The translations under genes were made by a program, and so were the position numbers. Below, piece after piece: positions 40,580 to 49,860 of a stretch of DNA of 64,000 bases. The notes beneath the pieces were generated by a model, which was given only the letters and a program-made list of their open reading frames with translations, did not search any database and was not told the origin of the DNA. Position 1 is the stretch's first letter. Each line of letters opens with the position of its first letter. The stretch comes from Lachnospiraceae bacterium (lineage in GTDB: Bacteria > Bacillota > Clostridia > Lachnospirales > Lachnospiraceae): the NCBI GenBank assembly GCA_021769135.1, contig JAETTM010000026.1, positions 1-64,000 of the forward strand. The letters run 5' to 3'.

Positions 40580-42478
40580 TCAGTTAATAAACTGGGAAAC
40601 AAAGTCAATCAGGTTATCGGCCAATACCAATTTCTGGACCTTTTTCGGGTCTCCTAATGTCCTGACTACGCCGTTATAGAGCTCCATGAACTTTTTCCGG
40701 TCGTTTTGCTGTACGGCAATCATCAGAACGATGTGTATGCAGTGCTCATCCCAGAGAATCCCTTTCCTGCTGGTGAGGACACAGAACATGGTGCGTTTGG
40801 CATCCATATTGATGGCATGGGGGATGGCAAAAGTATCAAAAAAGCAGGTGGAAGACAGGCGTTCCCTTTGCAGGACAGATTCGGTAAAGCCTTCGTTTGC
40901 AAGCCCGAATTCTATAATTTTATGCCCTAAAAAGCGGATGACCTCTTCCTTTCCGTTAAAGCCATCCTGCTTGAAAAACAGGTTTTCATCAAAAAGTGAG
41001 GAGAGAAGTTTGTTATAATGGGCTCTTTTTTTCTCTTTTGCACAATCATTAATGGCATTGGTAATGTTGATATGGTCCATCATTGTGTAAAACGGGCTGA
41101 TGACCAGATTTTTGCGCCCAATGGTGTTTAATGGTTTTGTTGTTATAATCAGGTCGGACGAGGTATTGATGACTGCCTTTGCATCGGTATCGCGAAAGGC
41201 CAAAATATTAATCATATCTGAAAAGTTTTCTTTCAATTTTTTTTCCAGAGTTTCATAAATATGATGGTAGCTGTCGCAAAGGAGCAGGACAGAAACCTTA
41301 TCGTCCGTATTGCAGGCCGCTTCGATGAGGTAGCCCAGATGGATACTGATAAATCCGATTTCCGAGTCGGCGATGTCTACGTGGAATTTTTTGTGTATCC
41401 GCTGTGCAACGGAAACGGAAACATCATATATGAAAGGGCAGTTCCGTTTGATGGTATTCAAAATTTCATTTTCCACGGATTGGGTATTTTTGGCCCGTTT
41501 AATCATACCGTCGATATGCAGGGCAAAGTTGTACAAGTAATCGGAGTAATCAATATCCAGCATGTAGTAGTTAAAAATATTCCTCAGGATATCGTTGATG
41601 TCGGAAATAAATTGCTCCGGCAAAATATCCTGGGATATCATATCCGCCCCATTGCTGTCGATGGGCTTAATCTGCCCTTCCAGGATGGAAGATAGGGCGA
41701 TGATATCGTTGTCTTCCGGCTTGATATGGCAATGGTTCGCATACTGCTCGTAAATTTCTTTGGCGATTTTATATTCATCGGAATCCTGGCGGATTTGGGA
41801 ATCTGGTGAAGCATCGATGTAGTTATCGCTTCTTACCCGGTACAATGCAATAATCACGTTGATAAGGATATTATTGTAGTAAGTGCTGTCCACGAAATAA
41901 TTATATTTATGGATGGAGTTGGCTAAAATAGATTTGATTTTTTCCACGTCCATCTCAGGGAAATAGGTGGAGAGGTTGTCTATGCTGTTAAAAGCCGGAT
42001 TGATTTCGTCAAAAAGCAAAGACTTAATCAGTCTTCTTTTGTCCAGCTCACTGCCATTGATTTGTATATAAGTATTTTCCCGCCCCAGATGGAGATGAAA
42101 TCTGGAAAGGATATCCGGAAAGCTTTTGAGGTGCTTTTCCAGGGTGGAGCGGCTGATAAACAGCGATTCGGCAAACTCATCGATTTGGTAAGGGGATGTG
42201 GAAAAGATTAGCTTTTTTAAAATGGAATGGCTGATATTATCATCGGCAGCAGTTTCTGGTATATGCAAGGTAAGGCTCTTCCAGATGTCAGGCTCAATGC
42301 GGTAACCTTTGTTGGAAGAATGGACAATAGGGAGTATGCGGTTGATGGAGGCGATTTCCGATTGGACTAAGCGGAGGGAAATGCCCAGCATAAGGCTTAA
42401 TACATTGCCGGTAATAGGTGTGCCTGAATCGGAGATTGCGGTTAAAATGTCTCGTTGCCGTTTGCTGAATCGTTCCAT
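40580..42478 (-). CDS. licR: LicR-type PRD transcriptional activator with EIIA domain
   Basis: A 632-residue regulator. In order: an N-terminal HTH (RQRDILTAISDSGTPITGNVLSLMLGIS), a second Mga-like HTH (IDEFAESLFISRSTLEKHL), two PRDs (about 180-390, with phospho-His candidates ANHCHIK and FALHIDGMIKRA), an EIIB-like domain (VSVLLLCDSYHH) and a C-terminal EIIA-Mtl domain (FFDTFAIPHAIN, phospho-His). LicR proteins activate beta-glucoside operons when dephosphorylated by their PTS and phosphorylated by HPr. It is divergent from the PTS operon at 42724. Confidence 0.88.
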   Translation of the reverse strand: MERFSKRQRDILTAISDSGTPITGNVLSLMLGISLRLVQSEIASINRILPIVHSSNKGYRIEPDIWKSLTLHIPETAADDNISHSILKKLIFSTSPYQIDEFAESLFISRSTLEKHLKSFPDILSRFHLHLGRENTYIQINGSELDKRRLIKSLLFDEINPAFNSIDNLSTYFPEMDVEKIKSILANSIHKYNYFVDSTYYNNILINVIIALYRVRSDNYIDASPDSQIRQDSDEYKIAKEIYEQYANHCHIKPEDNDIIALSSILEGQIKPIDSNGADMISQDILPEQFISDINDILRNIFNYYMLDIDYSDYLYNFALHIDGMIKRAKNTQSVENEILNTIKRNCPFIYDVSVSVAQRIHKKFHVDIADSEIGFISIHLGYLIEAACNTDDKVSVLLLCDSYHHIYETLEKKLKENFSDMINILAFRDTDAKAVINTSSDLIITTKPLNTIGRKNLVISPFYTMMDHINITNAINDCAKEKKRAHYNKLLSSLFDENLFFKQDGFNGKEEVIRFLGHKIIEFGLANEGFTESVLQRERLSSTCFFDTFAIPHAINMDAKRTMFCVLTSRKGILWDEHCIHIVLMIAVQQNDRKKFMELYNGVVRTLGDPKKVQKLVLADNLIDFVSQFIN

Positions 42479-42723
42479 ATATGTAAACCATTCCCTTTCT
42501 CAGATGTAGTTTCAAGCCCTGGCCGTGGAAGGGGGTTTGCCAGGTGTTTTCCCCAGCCAGGGCTTTTGGCCTCAACATCATTATCGGAAAAAAAACTGGA
42601 AAAAGCAAATTTTTAATTACAGAATACCCCGCAAAATGTAATTTGATACAAAAAATAAAAGGAATTATACTGAATTTATGAATTGTCCGGACAAAATAAT
42701 GAGAAAGGATGGAGTCGGGTTTG
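42479..42723. promoter_or_regulatory. Divergent licR/PTS control region
   Basis: AGCCCTGGC (42515-42523) and GCCAGGGCT (42556-42564) are exact inverted repeats followed by TTT, a stem that could attenuate rightward transcription or act in the licR leader. An AT-rich stretch (42600-42680) should contain the PTS promoter; TGAATTGTCCGGACAAAATAA at about 42677 includes the palindrome TTGTCCGGACAA, a possible LicR-type or repressor site. Confidence 0.45.
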
Positions 42724-43044
42724 ATGAATAAAGAGGAAGCGCAGATGATAGCATTTCAGCTCATCGGTTTTGCCGGGGATGCATTTTCCTTTTTTTATAA
42801 AGCGGTGGAAGCCGCAAGGGAAGGGAAAATAGAAGAGGCCGAAGGGCTTCTTGCCGAAGGGGAAAAGCAGCTGACGAAAGCGCATAACGCGCAGACGGAA
42901 CTGCTGACGGCAGAAGCGCAGGGCAAAGATGTTGCGTTCAGCATTATGCTGGTACATGCCCAGGATCATTTGATGACTACGATTATGTATGAACGGGTGG
43001 CTAAGGAATTTATCCTGCTTTATAAAGAAAAGGTTGGAAATTAA
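42724..43044 (+). CDS. celC: PTS lactose/cellobiose EIIA component
   Basis: A 106-residue helical protein: EEAQMIAFQLIGFAGDAFSF, KQLTKAHNAQTELL and VHAQDHLMTTI, in which His78 is the usual phosphorylation site. It passes phosphate from HPr to EIIB. The start at 42724 has GGAG 9 bases before it, preferred over the ATG at 42709. Confidence 0.93.
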   Translation: MNKEEAQMIAFQLIGFAGDAFSFFYKAVEAAREGKIEEAEGLLAEGEKQLTKAHNAQTELLTAEAQGKDVAFSIMLVHAQDHLMTTIMYERVAKEFILLYKEKVGN

Positions 43045-43128
43045 AATTTTCAATCCAAAATGTTTAACCCGGAGATTTGAGCCTGCGGCCCAAAGTTTGC
43101 AGGTTGTGGAAAGGGCACGGTTTTTAAT

Positions 43129-44547
43129 ATGAAAAATAGGAAATTTTTATGGGGGAGCGCAACAGCAGCTTACCAATGTGAAGGCGCCTGGAAAGAAGGC
43201 GGAAAAGGGCTTTCCAACTGGGATGTATTCTGCCATAGCGATAAAAACAATGTAAACCCGGTAACCGGCGATGTGGCATGCGACCATTATCATCGTTATG
43301 AGGAAGATATAAAAAGGATGGCGGAGGGCGGGCAGAATGCTTACCGGTTTTCCATCGCCTGGACAAGGATTATCCCTGATGGCACGGGGGAGCGGGATCG
43401 GGAAGGGATTGATTTTTATAACAGGCTGATTAATGCTTGTTTAAAGTATGGAATAGAGCCTTTAGTTACGCTGTATCATTATGATTTGCCCAAAACCCTT
43501 TTTGAAATGGGAGGATGGGAAAACAGAGATACTACAGAGGCTTATGTGCGGTATGCAAAAGTATGCTTTGAAGAGTTTGGCGACCGGGTAAACTATTGGG
43601 CAACGATAAATGAGCCAAATTATGAAACGCTGTGCTGTTACGGCTACGGCAACTATCCGCCCAATGTGAAGTCATTGGAGAGGCGCTGGAAAGCCATGTA
43701 TCATATGATGCTTGCCAGTGCAAAGGCGGTAGCGCTTTACCGGGGCATGGGTTATCAGGGGATGATTGGCCTGGTTTCCGACTGTTACAGCATTGATTTT
43801 ATGGAAGATGCGGAGGAATACCGGAAAGCAGCCGGGTTTGCAGACCTTTTTTTCAACATTTCCGTAAATGATGTTTGTGTAAGAGGGGCATATCCGGAAG
43901 AGTATAGAGATAAGCTTATGGAGGAAGGATATGACCTGTCTTATATGCGTAAGGAAGATGAGGAAATATTCAAAGCAGGATGTGTGGATTATCTTGGGGT
44001 GAATGCCTATTGTAGATATTTGGCCAAACCCTGTACGGAGAAAGGCATCAGCCTGACTGCCAATAATACAGGGGATGGAAAAAAGAAAAAACTGTTTATC
44101 GAAGGGTGGTTTGCGTTGGATGAAGATAAAGGGTTGGAAAAAACCCCCTGGGGTATGGAAATTTACCCAAAATCTATCTACGATTTGCTGCTTGACTTGA
44201 AAAAGAGATACCCTAATATGCCTGTGATAATAACGGAAAACGGGGTGGGGAACTATGACTCTGTAAGCGAGGACGGGGAAGTCCATGACCAATATAGGAT
44301 TGAATATTTGCAGGGGTATGTGGACTGGATAGAAAAAGCGATGGACGCAGGCTGCGACGTCAGGGGATACTTTGTATGGTCCGCCATGGATGTATACAGC
44401 TGGATTAACGGCTATAAAAAGCGTTATGGCCTGGTTTATGTTGATTTTGATGACCAGGGGCTTAGGAGAATCCCCAAGGACAGCTACTATTGGTATAAAA
44501 ATACAATAAGAGAAAAAGGAGAGAAATTCGATGGAAAAGTTCAGTAA
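43129..44547 (+). CDS. GH1 6-phospho-beta-glucosidase
   Basis: A 472-residue GH1 enzyme: FLWGSATAAYQCEGAW, RFSIAWTRIIPDG, the acid/base TINEPN (Glu162) and the nucleophile VIITENG (about 366). The C-terminal end YFVWSAMDVYSWINGYKKRYGLVYVDFD is typical. GH1 enzymes in PTS operons usually cleave phosphorylated cellobiose or aryl-beta-glucosides in the cytosol. The 84-bp leader shows a CCTGC/GCAGG hairpin. It overlaps the EIIC gene by 17 bp. Confidence 0.93.
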   Translation: MKNRKFLWGSATAAYQCEGAWKEGGKGLSNWDVFCHSDKNNVNPVTGDVACDHYHRYEEDIKRMAEGGQNAYRFSIAWTRIIPDGTGERDREGIDFYNRLINACLKYGIEPLVTLYHYDLPKTLFEMGGWENRDTTEAYVRYAKVCFEEFGDRVNYWATINEPNYETLCCYGYGNYPPNVKSLERRWKAMYHMMLASAKAVALYRGMGYQGMIGLVSDCYSIDFMEDAEEYRKAAGFADLFFNISVNDVCVRGAYPEEYRDKLMEEGYDLSYMRKEDEEIFKAGCVDYLGVNAYCRYLAKPCTEKGISLTANNTGDGKKKKLFIEGWFALDEDKGLEKTPWGMEIYPKSIYDLLLDLKKRYPNMPVIITENGVGNYDSVSEDGEVHDQYRIEYLQGYVDWIEKAMDAGCDVRGYFVWSAMDVYSWINGYKKRYGLVYVDFDDQGLRRIPKDSYYWYKNTIREKGEKFDGKVQ

Positions 44548-45841
44548 TTTTATAGAAAGTAAAATTGCACCTTTTGCGAACGGGGTTGCGGGGAATAAAT
44601 ATATGCGTGCTTTACAGAATGCTTTTCTGGCGCTGATTCCATTTATTACCATTGGAAGCCTGGCACTTGTAATCATATCGCCGCCGGCGGATTATACGGC
44701 CTGTGACCCGGGAATCGTCCGCTCCATTATGTTCGGATGGGCTAAGATAGCGGAATGGACAGGGCCTACCCTGGGCTTTGTGAATATGGTGACAATGAAT
44801 GCGATTGCGCTTTATGTTGCCATTGGCCTGGGGCTGAACCTGGCGAACCATTATAAGATAAAACCGGCTATGCCCATGCTGGTGACGGCCATGTCTTTCC
44901 TCATTTGCGCAACGATGAATGCGGATGGAACATTGACCTTTGACCACCTGGGTGGTACCGGGCTCTTTACTGCGATTCTTGTATCCATTCTTTCGTTTGA
45001 ACTATACAGGAAGCTGACGGAAAAGGAAGTAGGGCGTATCAATATACCGGGAGGAGGTGTACCGCCGGCATTGCTGGATTCCCTGGGAAATCTCGTGCCT
45101 ACTGTTATCGTACTCCTTTTGTTCGGGGCAGTCAGCCAGATTCTTTTGGCAATTACAGGGGCTGGGCTTCCCAATCTGTTGCTGATTATTATGACCCCGA
45201 TTGTAAATGCAGTGGACAGTGTTTGGGGAATTATTATTCTTGCAGTGCTCGTTATGATTTTCTGGTGGTTTGGAATTCACGATACAGTAATTACAGAGCC
45301 GATGGGGGCTTTCCTCACAACTACCTATACTGCTAATATGAGCGCTTTTGCGGCAGGAACTGCTGCGGTTTCCCTTCCGTACATTGTGACAAAACCGTTC
45401 TGGTGGCATTTCATGACAATCGGCGGCAGCGGCGCTACGCTGGGCCTGGCTGTGCTTGCCTGCATGAGTAAGTCAAAACAGATTAAGACGGTGGGGAGGC
45501 TGGCGTTAGTGCCTTCATTATTCAATATTAATGAGCCGTTGATTTTTGGCCTTCCGATTATGTATAATCCGATTATGATGATACCGTTTATTTTTGTAAT
45601 GCCGCTCAATGGTGTAATTACGTATATCTGCATGAGCACCGGCATTGTGGCCAGGACGTTTGCCTATGCGGGATGGAATATGTTCTGCCCGATTGGGGCA
45701 TGGATTGATACTATGGATTTTAAGGCGTTTTTATTGATTCTGGTGCTGATTGTGATTGATGTGGCGATTTACTTCCCGTTCTTTAAGCTGTATGAAAAGA
45801 AAAAGCTGGAAGAAGAAGCGGCGGTGGCTAAGAAAGCCTGA
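44531..45841 (+). CDS. celB: PTS lactose/cellobiose EIIC permease
   Basis: A 436-residue membrane protein with about ten helices. MRALQNAFLALIPFITIGSLALVI at the start, GIHDTVITEPMGAFL in the substrate loop, and NINEPLIFGLPIMYNPIMMIPFI, the conserved EIIC-Lac signature. It imports and phosphorylates beta-glucosides with the EIIA and EIIB encoded next to it. Translation is coupled to the GH1 gene. Confidence 0.95.
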   Translation: MEKFSNFIESKIAPFANGVAGNKYMRALQNAFLALIPFITIGSLALVIISPPADYTACDPGIVRSIMFGWAKIAEWTGPTLGFVNMVTMNAIALYVAIGLGLNLANHYKIKPAMPMLVTAMSFLICATMNADGTLTFDHLGGTGLFTAILVSILSFELYRKLTEKEVGRINIPGGGVPPALLDSLGNLVPTVIVLLLFGAVSQILLAITGAGLPNLLLIIMTPIVNAVDSVWGIIILAVLVMIFWWFGIHDTVITEPMGAFLTTTYTANMSAFAAGTAAVSLPYIVTKPFWWHFMTIGGSGATLGLAVLACMSKSKQIKTVGRLALVPSLFNINEPLIFGLPIMYNPIMMIPFIFVMPLNGVITYICMSTGIVARTFAYAGWNMFCPIGAWIDTMDFKAFLLILVLIVIDVAIYFPFFKLYEKKKLEEEAAVAKKA

Positions 45842-45857
45842 AACAGGGATGGGAATT

Positions 45858-45899
45858 CACAAACTTGACATGCACAATAAAGCCGTGCAGAAATGGGGG
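45858..45899 (+). promoter_or_regulatory. Family B leader lacking its left arm (partial copy)
   Basis: CACAAACTTG (45858-45867) is identical to the right arm of copy 1, and AGCCGTGCAGAAATGGGGG (45881-45899) matches the tail, 5 bases before the EIIB ATG. The left arm and loop are missing, so the fold cannot form as in other copies, but the ribosome site remains. Confidence 0.55.
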
Positions 45900-45904
45900 A
45901 AACT

Positions 45905-46198
45905 ATGAAAATTGTATTAGTATGCAATGCAGGGATGAGCACAGGGATTATGAAAATGAAACTGGAAGAGGAAGCAGCCAAACGCGGCCTGGAAGCATCG
46001 GTGGAGGCTGTTCCTATGGTAGAACTGGACGAAAACATGGACGGAACCGATGCGGTTTTGTTAGGGCCGCAGATTAGGTTTGCGCTGGAAGATATCAGAA
46101 AGAAATCCGGCGGGATTCCGGTAATGGCGATTGCCCCTCAGGATTTTGGGATGATGAATGCCCCGAAGGTGATGGAGCAGCTGCTGGAACTGCTGTGA
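45905..46198 (+). CDS. celA: PTS lactose/cellobiose EIIB component
   Basis: A 97-residue protein. MKIVLVCNAGMSTGIMKMKL carries the phospho-Cys (Cys7) in the P-loop-like motif; LLGPQIRFALEDIRK and PVMAIAPQDFGMMNAPKVMEQL complete the fold. The start at 45905 has the family B ribosome site 5 bases upstream. Confidence 0.95.
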   Translation: MKIVLVCNAGMSTGIMKMKLEEEAAKRGLEASVEAVPMVELDENMDGTDAVLLGPQIRFALEDIRKKSGGIPVMAIAPQDFGMMNAPKVMEQLLELL

Positions 46199-46213
46199 AT
46201 GAGAGAAAGGTAT

Positions 46214-46471
46214 ATGAAACAGTTTGACTATATTATTCAGGAAGAACTTGGCCTGCATGCCAGGGCGGCTGCAAAGCTCGCCCGGTATGCGCAGACCTTT
46301 CCCTGCGATATTTATATCCAGAAAGGGCAAAAGGCAGTGGATATGAAGAATGTGATGGGGCTGATATCGCTGAAAGCTTTGAAAAATGATAAAGTCCGCA
46401 TTTTTATAAACGGGGAGCAGGAAGGGAAGGCCATGGAAGAAATGAGTCGGTACTTGGGGGATAATTTGTAA
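46214..46471 (+). CDS. HPr-like phosphocarrier with Asn at position 46
   Basis: An 85-residue HPr. LGLHARAAAKLARYAQTF places the phospho-His exactly at residue 15. DMKNVMGLISL aligns with the usual KSIMGVMSL and puts Asn at residue 46, the serine used by HPr kinase/CcpA control. It can therefore carry PTS phosphate but should not be seryl-phosphorylated. The usual Pro after HAR is Ala. It is the last gene of the PTS operon, so a dedicated phosphocarrier for this PTS is plausible. Confidence 0.9.
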   Translation: MKQFDYIIQEELGLHARAAAKLARYAQTFPCDIYIQKGQKAVDMKNVMGLISLKALKNDKVRIFINGEQEGKAMEEMSRYLGDNL

Positions 46472-46656
46472 CGGGAATTGATAATATGTATCCAAAAGTT
46501 GGGGCTGTTGCGTTAGAGATTTTCAAAACTCTGTGCATCAGCCTTGTTTTTGCACGAAAATGAGAAAAATCCTTTTTTTTAAATTGAATTTTACCGCGTT
46601 TGGGAGTAAAATTAAGAAGAAAATTTTTAAACACGAAAGAAAGGATAGATAGTGTC

Positions 46657-47964
46657 ATGAAAAAAAGTCAAAACAAATGGATATGCGCTGCTATTCCGGC
46701 GCTGCTGCTTCATTGCAGTATTGGTACCGTTTACTGCTGGTCGATTTTCAGCCAGGAGATAGCGGATTATATCGGTTTTTCGAAGGGGGCAACAGAGTGG
46801 GCATTTAGCTTCGCCATTTTCTTCTTAGGGATGTCGGCGGCATTTCTTGGAAATGTGGTGGAGAAGGATATCCATAAATCTTCGCTAATCGCTGCGGTTT
46901 GCTTTGCGGCAGGCATGGCGGGAACAGGATTTTTTATCTACTATGGCGGCCAGCATCAGCATAGCCCTCTGGCCTTAATCGGTATTTATGTATGCTATGG
47001 TTTTATTATGGGCATCGGGCTTGGAACCGGGTATTTGTCTCCGGTTAAGACGCTTATGCTCTGGTTTGAGGACAGGAAAGGCCTTGCAACCGGCCTTGCG
47101 GTGGCGGGCTTCGGCGCTGCCAAGGCAATTGCAAGCCCTATTATGCAGGCGATGCTGGATAATCTGGGCGAGGGCGGCATTTACAAGATGTTCTTAATTT
47201 TGGCAGTGGTATACTTTATCATGATGTTTGCAGGGCATATCCTGCTTAAGAAGCCGGAAGGATGGCATGAGCCGCAGAAAAAGGAAAAAGGGCAGAGCAT
47301 CTTGTCCGTTATCAAGACAAGGCCTGTTGCCAACTATATCGGCATTTGGGTAATGTTCTATATCAATATTACCTGCGGCCTGGCATTGATTTCCCAGGAA
47401 AAAATGATTGTAAAATGTATCGGCCTGGCAGGCGTAGTGGGGATTATTTCCACGATTTCCGCAATCTTTAATGCGGGCGGGCGCCTTGGTTTTTCCGCAT
47501 GGGCGGATACCATGAAGGACAGGAATACCATATACAAGTTAATTTTTGTGCTTTCGATTGTATTTACCGCATTGGTGATGGTGACGGGCGGCATTAAGAA
47601 CGGCCAGGGCAATATGCTGCTGATAGCCCTTGTCCTTGGATTGATTTTTGTTGTCAATGCGGGTTACGGCGGCGGTTTTTCCAACGTGCCGACCCTTCTT
47701 TCCGACCATTATGGAATGGGAAGTATCAGCGCCCTCCACGGAATTACCTTATCCGCCTGGGCGTTTGCCGGGTTGACAGGCAATCAGGTGGCGAACCTAA
47801 TCGTTAACAATACCGGAACATTCATCCAGGATTCCCACGGCAACAGCATTAATCCGGTGGGGTATCAAAATGTGCTTTATTTAACGTTAGTGCTTTATAT
47901 TGTAGCATTATTAATCAGCTTGTTTATGGTAAGGCCTTTGAATAAGGACGAGAAGAAAAAATAA
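46657..47964 (+). CDS. MFS transporter, OxlT-like
   Basis: A protein of about 435 residues with twelve membrane helices. CSIGTVYCWSIFSQEIADYIG at the first helix, GTGYLSPVKTLMLWFEDRKGLATGLAVAGFGAAKAIASP in the first loop, and GGRLGFSAWADTM in the second half match the oxalate/formate antiporter group. These carry small carboxylates in anaerobes; the actual substrate is unknown. AAAGGAT precedes the ATG at 46657. Confidence 0.92.
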   Translation: MKKSQNKWICAAIPALLLHCSIGTVYCWSIFSQEIADYIGFSKGATEWAFSFAIFFLGMSAAFLGNVVEKDIHKSSLIAAVCFAAGMAGTGFFIYYGGQHQHSPLALIGIYVCYGFIMGIGLGTGYLSPVKTLMLWFEDRKGLATGLAVAGFGAAKAIASPIMQAMLDNLGEGGIYKMFLILAVVYFIMMFAGHILLKKPEGWHEPQKKEKGQSILSVIKTRPVANYIGIWVMFYINITCGLALISQEKMIVKCIGLAGVVGIISTISAIFNAGGRLGFSAWADTMKDRNTIYKLIFVLSIVFTALVMVTGGIKNGQGNMLLIALVLGLIFVVNAGYGGGFSNVPTLLSDHYGMGSISALHGITLSAWAFAGLTGNQVANLIVNNTGTFIQDSHGNSINPVGYQNVLYLTLVLYIVALLISLFMVRPLNKDEKKK

Positions 47965-48016
47965 GCTAAGAGACAGGGCGGTTTGACAGATTACTATAGA
48001 AAGGAATGGTACATAT

Positions 48017-49324
48017 ATGGAACACTATTATCAGCCGGAAATTGAATGTGCATCTCAGGAACAAATCCGGGCCTGGCAGGATGAACGTCTGGTAAAGACG
48101 GTAAAAAGGGTTTATGAAAATGTGGAGTTCTACAGAAAAAAAATGGACGAAGCAGGTGTGAAGCCCGGGGATATTCATTCGGTGGATGATTTGTATAAAC
48201 TTCCATTTCTAACAAAGGATGACTTGCGGGATGCCTATCCTTATGGTTTGCTGGCCGCACCGTTGTCCGACTGCGTGCGTATCCAGTCAACCAGCGGAAC
48301 AACAGGGCGAAGGGTAGTGGCTTTTTATACCCAGCATGATTTGGATCTGTGGGAAGAGTGCTGTGCAAGGGCGATTGCTGCTGCGGGAGGAACTAATGAG
48401 GATGTGGTGCATGTCTGCTACGGTTATGGGCTGTTTACCGGAGGGCCGGGTTTAAACGGAGGCTCCCACAAAATCGGTTCGCTGACCCTGCCCATGTCTT
48501 CGGGAAACACGGAGCGGCAGATTCAGTTTATGTGCGACCTTGGCTCTACGATTTTATGCTGTACGCCGTCCTATGCGGCTTATCTGGCCGAATCCATCTG
48601 GGAAAGGGGGCTTCAGGATAAGATTAAGCTGAAAGCGGGCATTTTCGGCGCGGAAGCGTGGACGGAGGAAATGCGCCATGATGTTGAAGAAAAGCTTAGA
48701 ATTAAGGCGTATGATATATACGGATTGACGGAAATCTCCGGCCCTGGCGTTTCTTTCGAATGCAGCGAGCAGACGGGTATGCATATCAATGAAGACCATT
48801 TTATCGCAGAAGTGATTAACCCCAAGACAGGGGAGGTTCTTCCGGACGGGGAGAAAGGGGAATTGGTATTTACTAGCATTACAAAAGAAGCTTTCCCCTT
48901 AATCCGTTACCGCACCAGGGATATCTGCATTTTGAGCCGTAAAAAATGCTCTTGCGGCCGTACTCATGTAAAGATGACCAAGCCGTTAGGCCGCAGCGAC
49001 GATATGCTGATTGTTAAGGGCGTGAACGTATTCCCGTCTCAGATTGAAACTGTGCTGCTGAACCAGGGCTATCCGGCTAACTACCAGATTATCGTGGACC
49101 GCCAGAACAACAGCGATACCATTGAGGTCCAGGTGGAAATGACGCAGGAAATGTTCTCGGACAATGCGGGTATTGTGGCAAAGAGGGAGAAGGCATTGGT
49201 GGATGCGTTAAAAGCTATGCTTGGTATCTATGTGAAAGTGAAACTTGTAAATCCGAAGAGCATCGCCAGGAGCGAAGGAAAGGCTGTTCGCGTAATAGAC
49301 CGGAGGAATTTATATCAGGGTTAA
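48017..49324 (+). CDS. paaK: Phenylacetate-CoA ligase family enzyme
   Basis: A 435-residue ANL-superfamily ligase: IRAWQDERLVKTVKRVYENVEFYR, LPFLTKDDLRDAYPYG, the AMP loop QSTSGTTGRRVV, YDIYGLTEISGPGVSFEC and RSDDMLIVKGVNVFPSQIE. In gut anaerobes PaaK with an ACT protein and the indolepyruvate:ferredoxin oxidoreductase takes part in aryl-acid metabolism; the oxidoreductase genes are not here. GAAAGGAATG precedes the ATG. Confidence 0.95.
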   Translation: MEHYYQPEIECASQEQIRAWQDERLVKTVKRVYENVEFYRKKMDEAGVKPGDIHSVDDLYKLPFLTKDDLRDAYPYGLLAAPLSDCVRIQSTSGTTGRRVVAFYTQHDLDLWEECCARAIAAAGGTNEDVVHVCYGYGLFTGGPGLNGGSHKIGSLTLPMSSGNTERQIQFMCDLGSTILCCTPSYAAYLAESIWERGLQDKIKLKAGIFGAEAWTEEMRHDVEEKLRIKAYDIYGLTEISGPGVSFECSEQTGMHINEDHFIAEVINPKTGEVLPDGEKGELVFTSITKEAFPLIRYRTRDICILSRKKCSCGRTHVKMTKPLGRSDDMLIVKGVNVFPSQIETVLLNQGYPANYQIIVDRQNNSDTIEVQVEMTQEMFSDNAGIVAKREKALVDALKAMLGIYVKVKLVNPKSIARSEGKAVRVIDRRNLYQG

Positions 49325-49351
49325 GATGGGAAACCCAGACAGGAGGGGCTT

Positions 49352-49783
49352 ATGACTGTAAAACAGATTTCTGTATTCGTGGAAAATAAAGCGGGTAAAC
49401 TGGCGGAACTGACCGAGTATCTGCATGAGCAGAAAATTGACATGCGGGCTTTGTCCATTGCGGAAACGCAGGATTTCGGCATTGTACGCATTATTGTGGA
49501 TGATGCGTATAAAACGTCCTGCATACTTAAAGAGGCAGGATATGTGGCTTCCATCACGCCGGTGCTGGCGGTGGAAATGCCGGACGAACCGGGGAGCCTG
49601 TTCCGGATTTTGAAAATACTAGGGGATGGCGGCGTGAATTTGGAATACATGTATGCGTTCCTGACCCGGAAAGAGGATACGGCTTATATGGTCCTGCGGG
49701 TGGAGGACAATGAGAAAGCGGCGGACATTTTAAGCAAAAGCGGGATACATACGATTTGCCAGGATGCGGTGGCCAATTTATAG
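49352..49783 (+). CDS. Tandem ACT-domain protein
   Basis: A 143-residue protein with two ACT domains: VKQISVFVENKAGKLAELTEYL (about 3-70) and VLAVEMPDEPGSLFRILKILG (about 72-143). ACT domains bind amino acids. Pairing with paaK is common in Clostridia and suggests sensing of aromatic amino acids. It starts 27 bp after paaK with AGGAGG. Confidence 0.93.
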   Translation: MTVKQISVFVENKAGKLAELTEYLHEQKIDMRALSIAETQDFGIVRIIVDDAYKTSCILKEAGYVASITPVLAVEMPDEPGSLFRILKILGDGGVNLEYMYAFLTRKEDTAYMVLRVEDNEKAADILSKSGIHTICQDAVANL

Positions 49784-49804
49784 GAGTAAATAGCTGATTT
49801 CGGG

Positions 49805-49834
49805 CGGCATTGGCGTGGAGCTGATGCCGCCTTT
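49805..49834 (+). promoter_or_regulatory. Hairpin before the SpoU methylase gene
   Basis: GGCGGCAT and ATGCCGCC form an exact 8-bp stem around TGGCGTGGAGCTG, followed about 18 bases later by the AAAGGAG site of the next gene. It has no T run. It resembles the family B layout (hairpin, then a GC tail, then the ribosome site), but the loop and tail do not pair well. Confidence 0.35.
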
Positions 49835-49860
49835 GCTGAGCGTAGAAAAGGAGCGGCACA

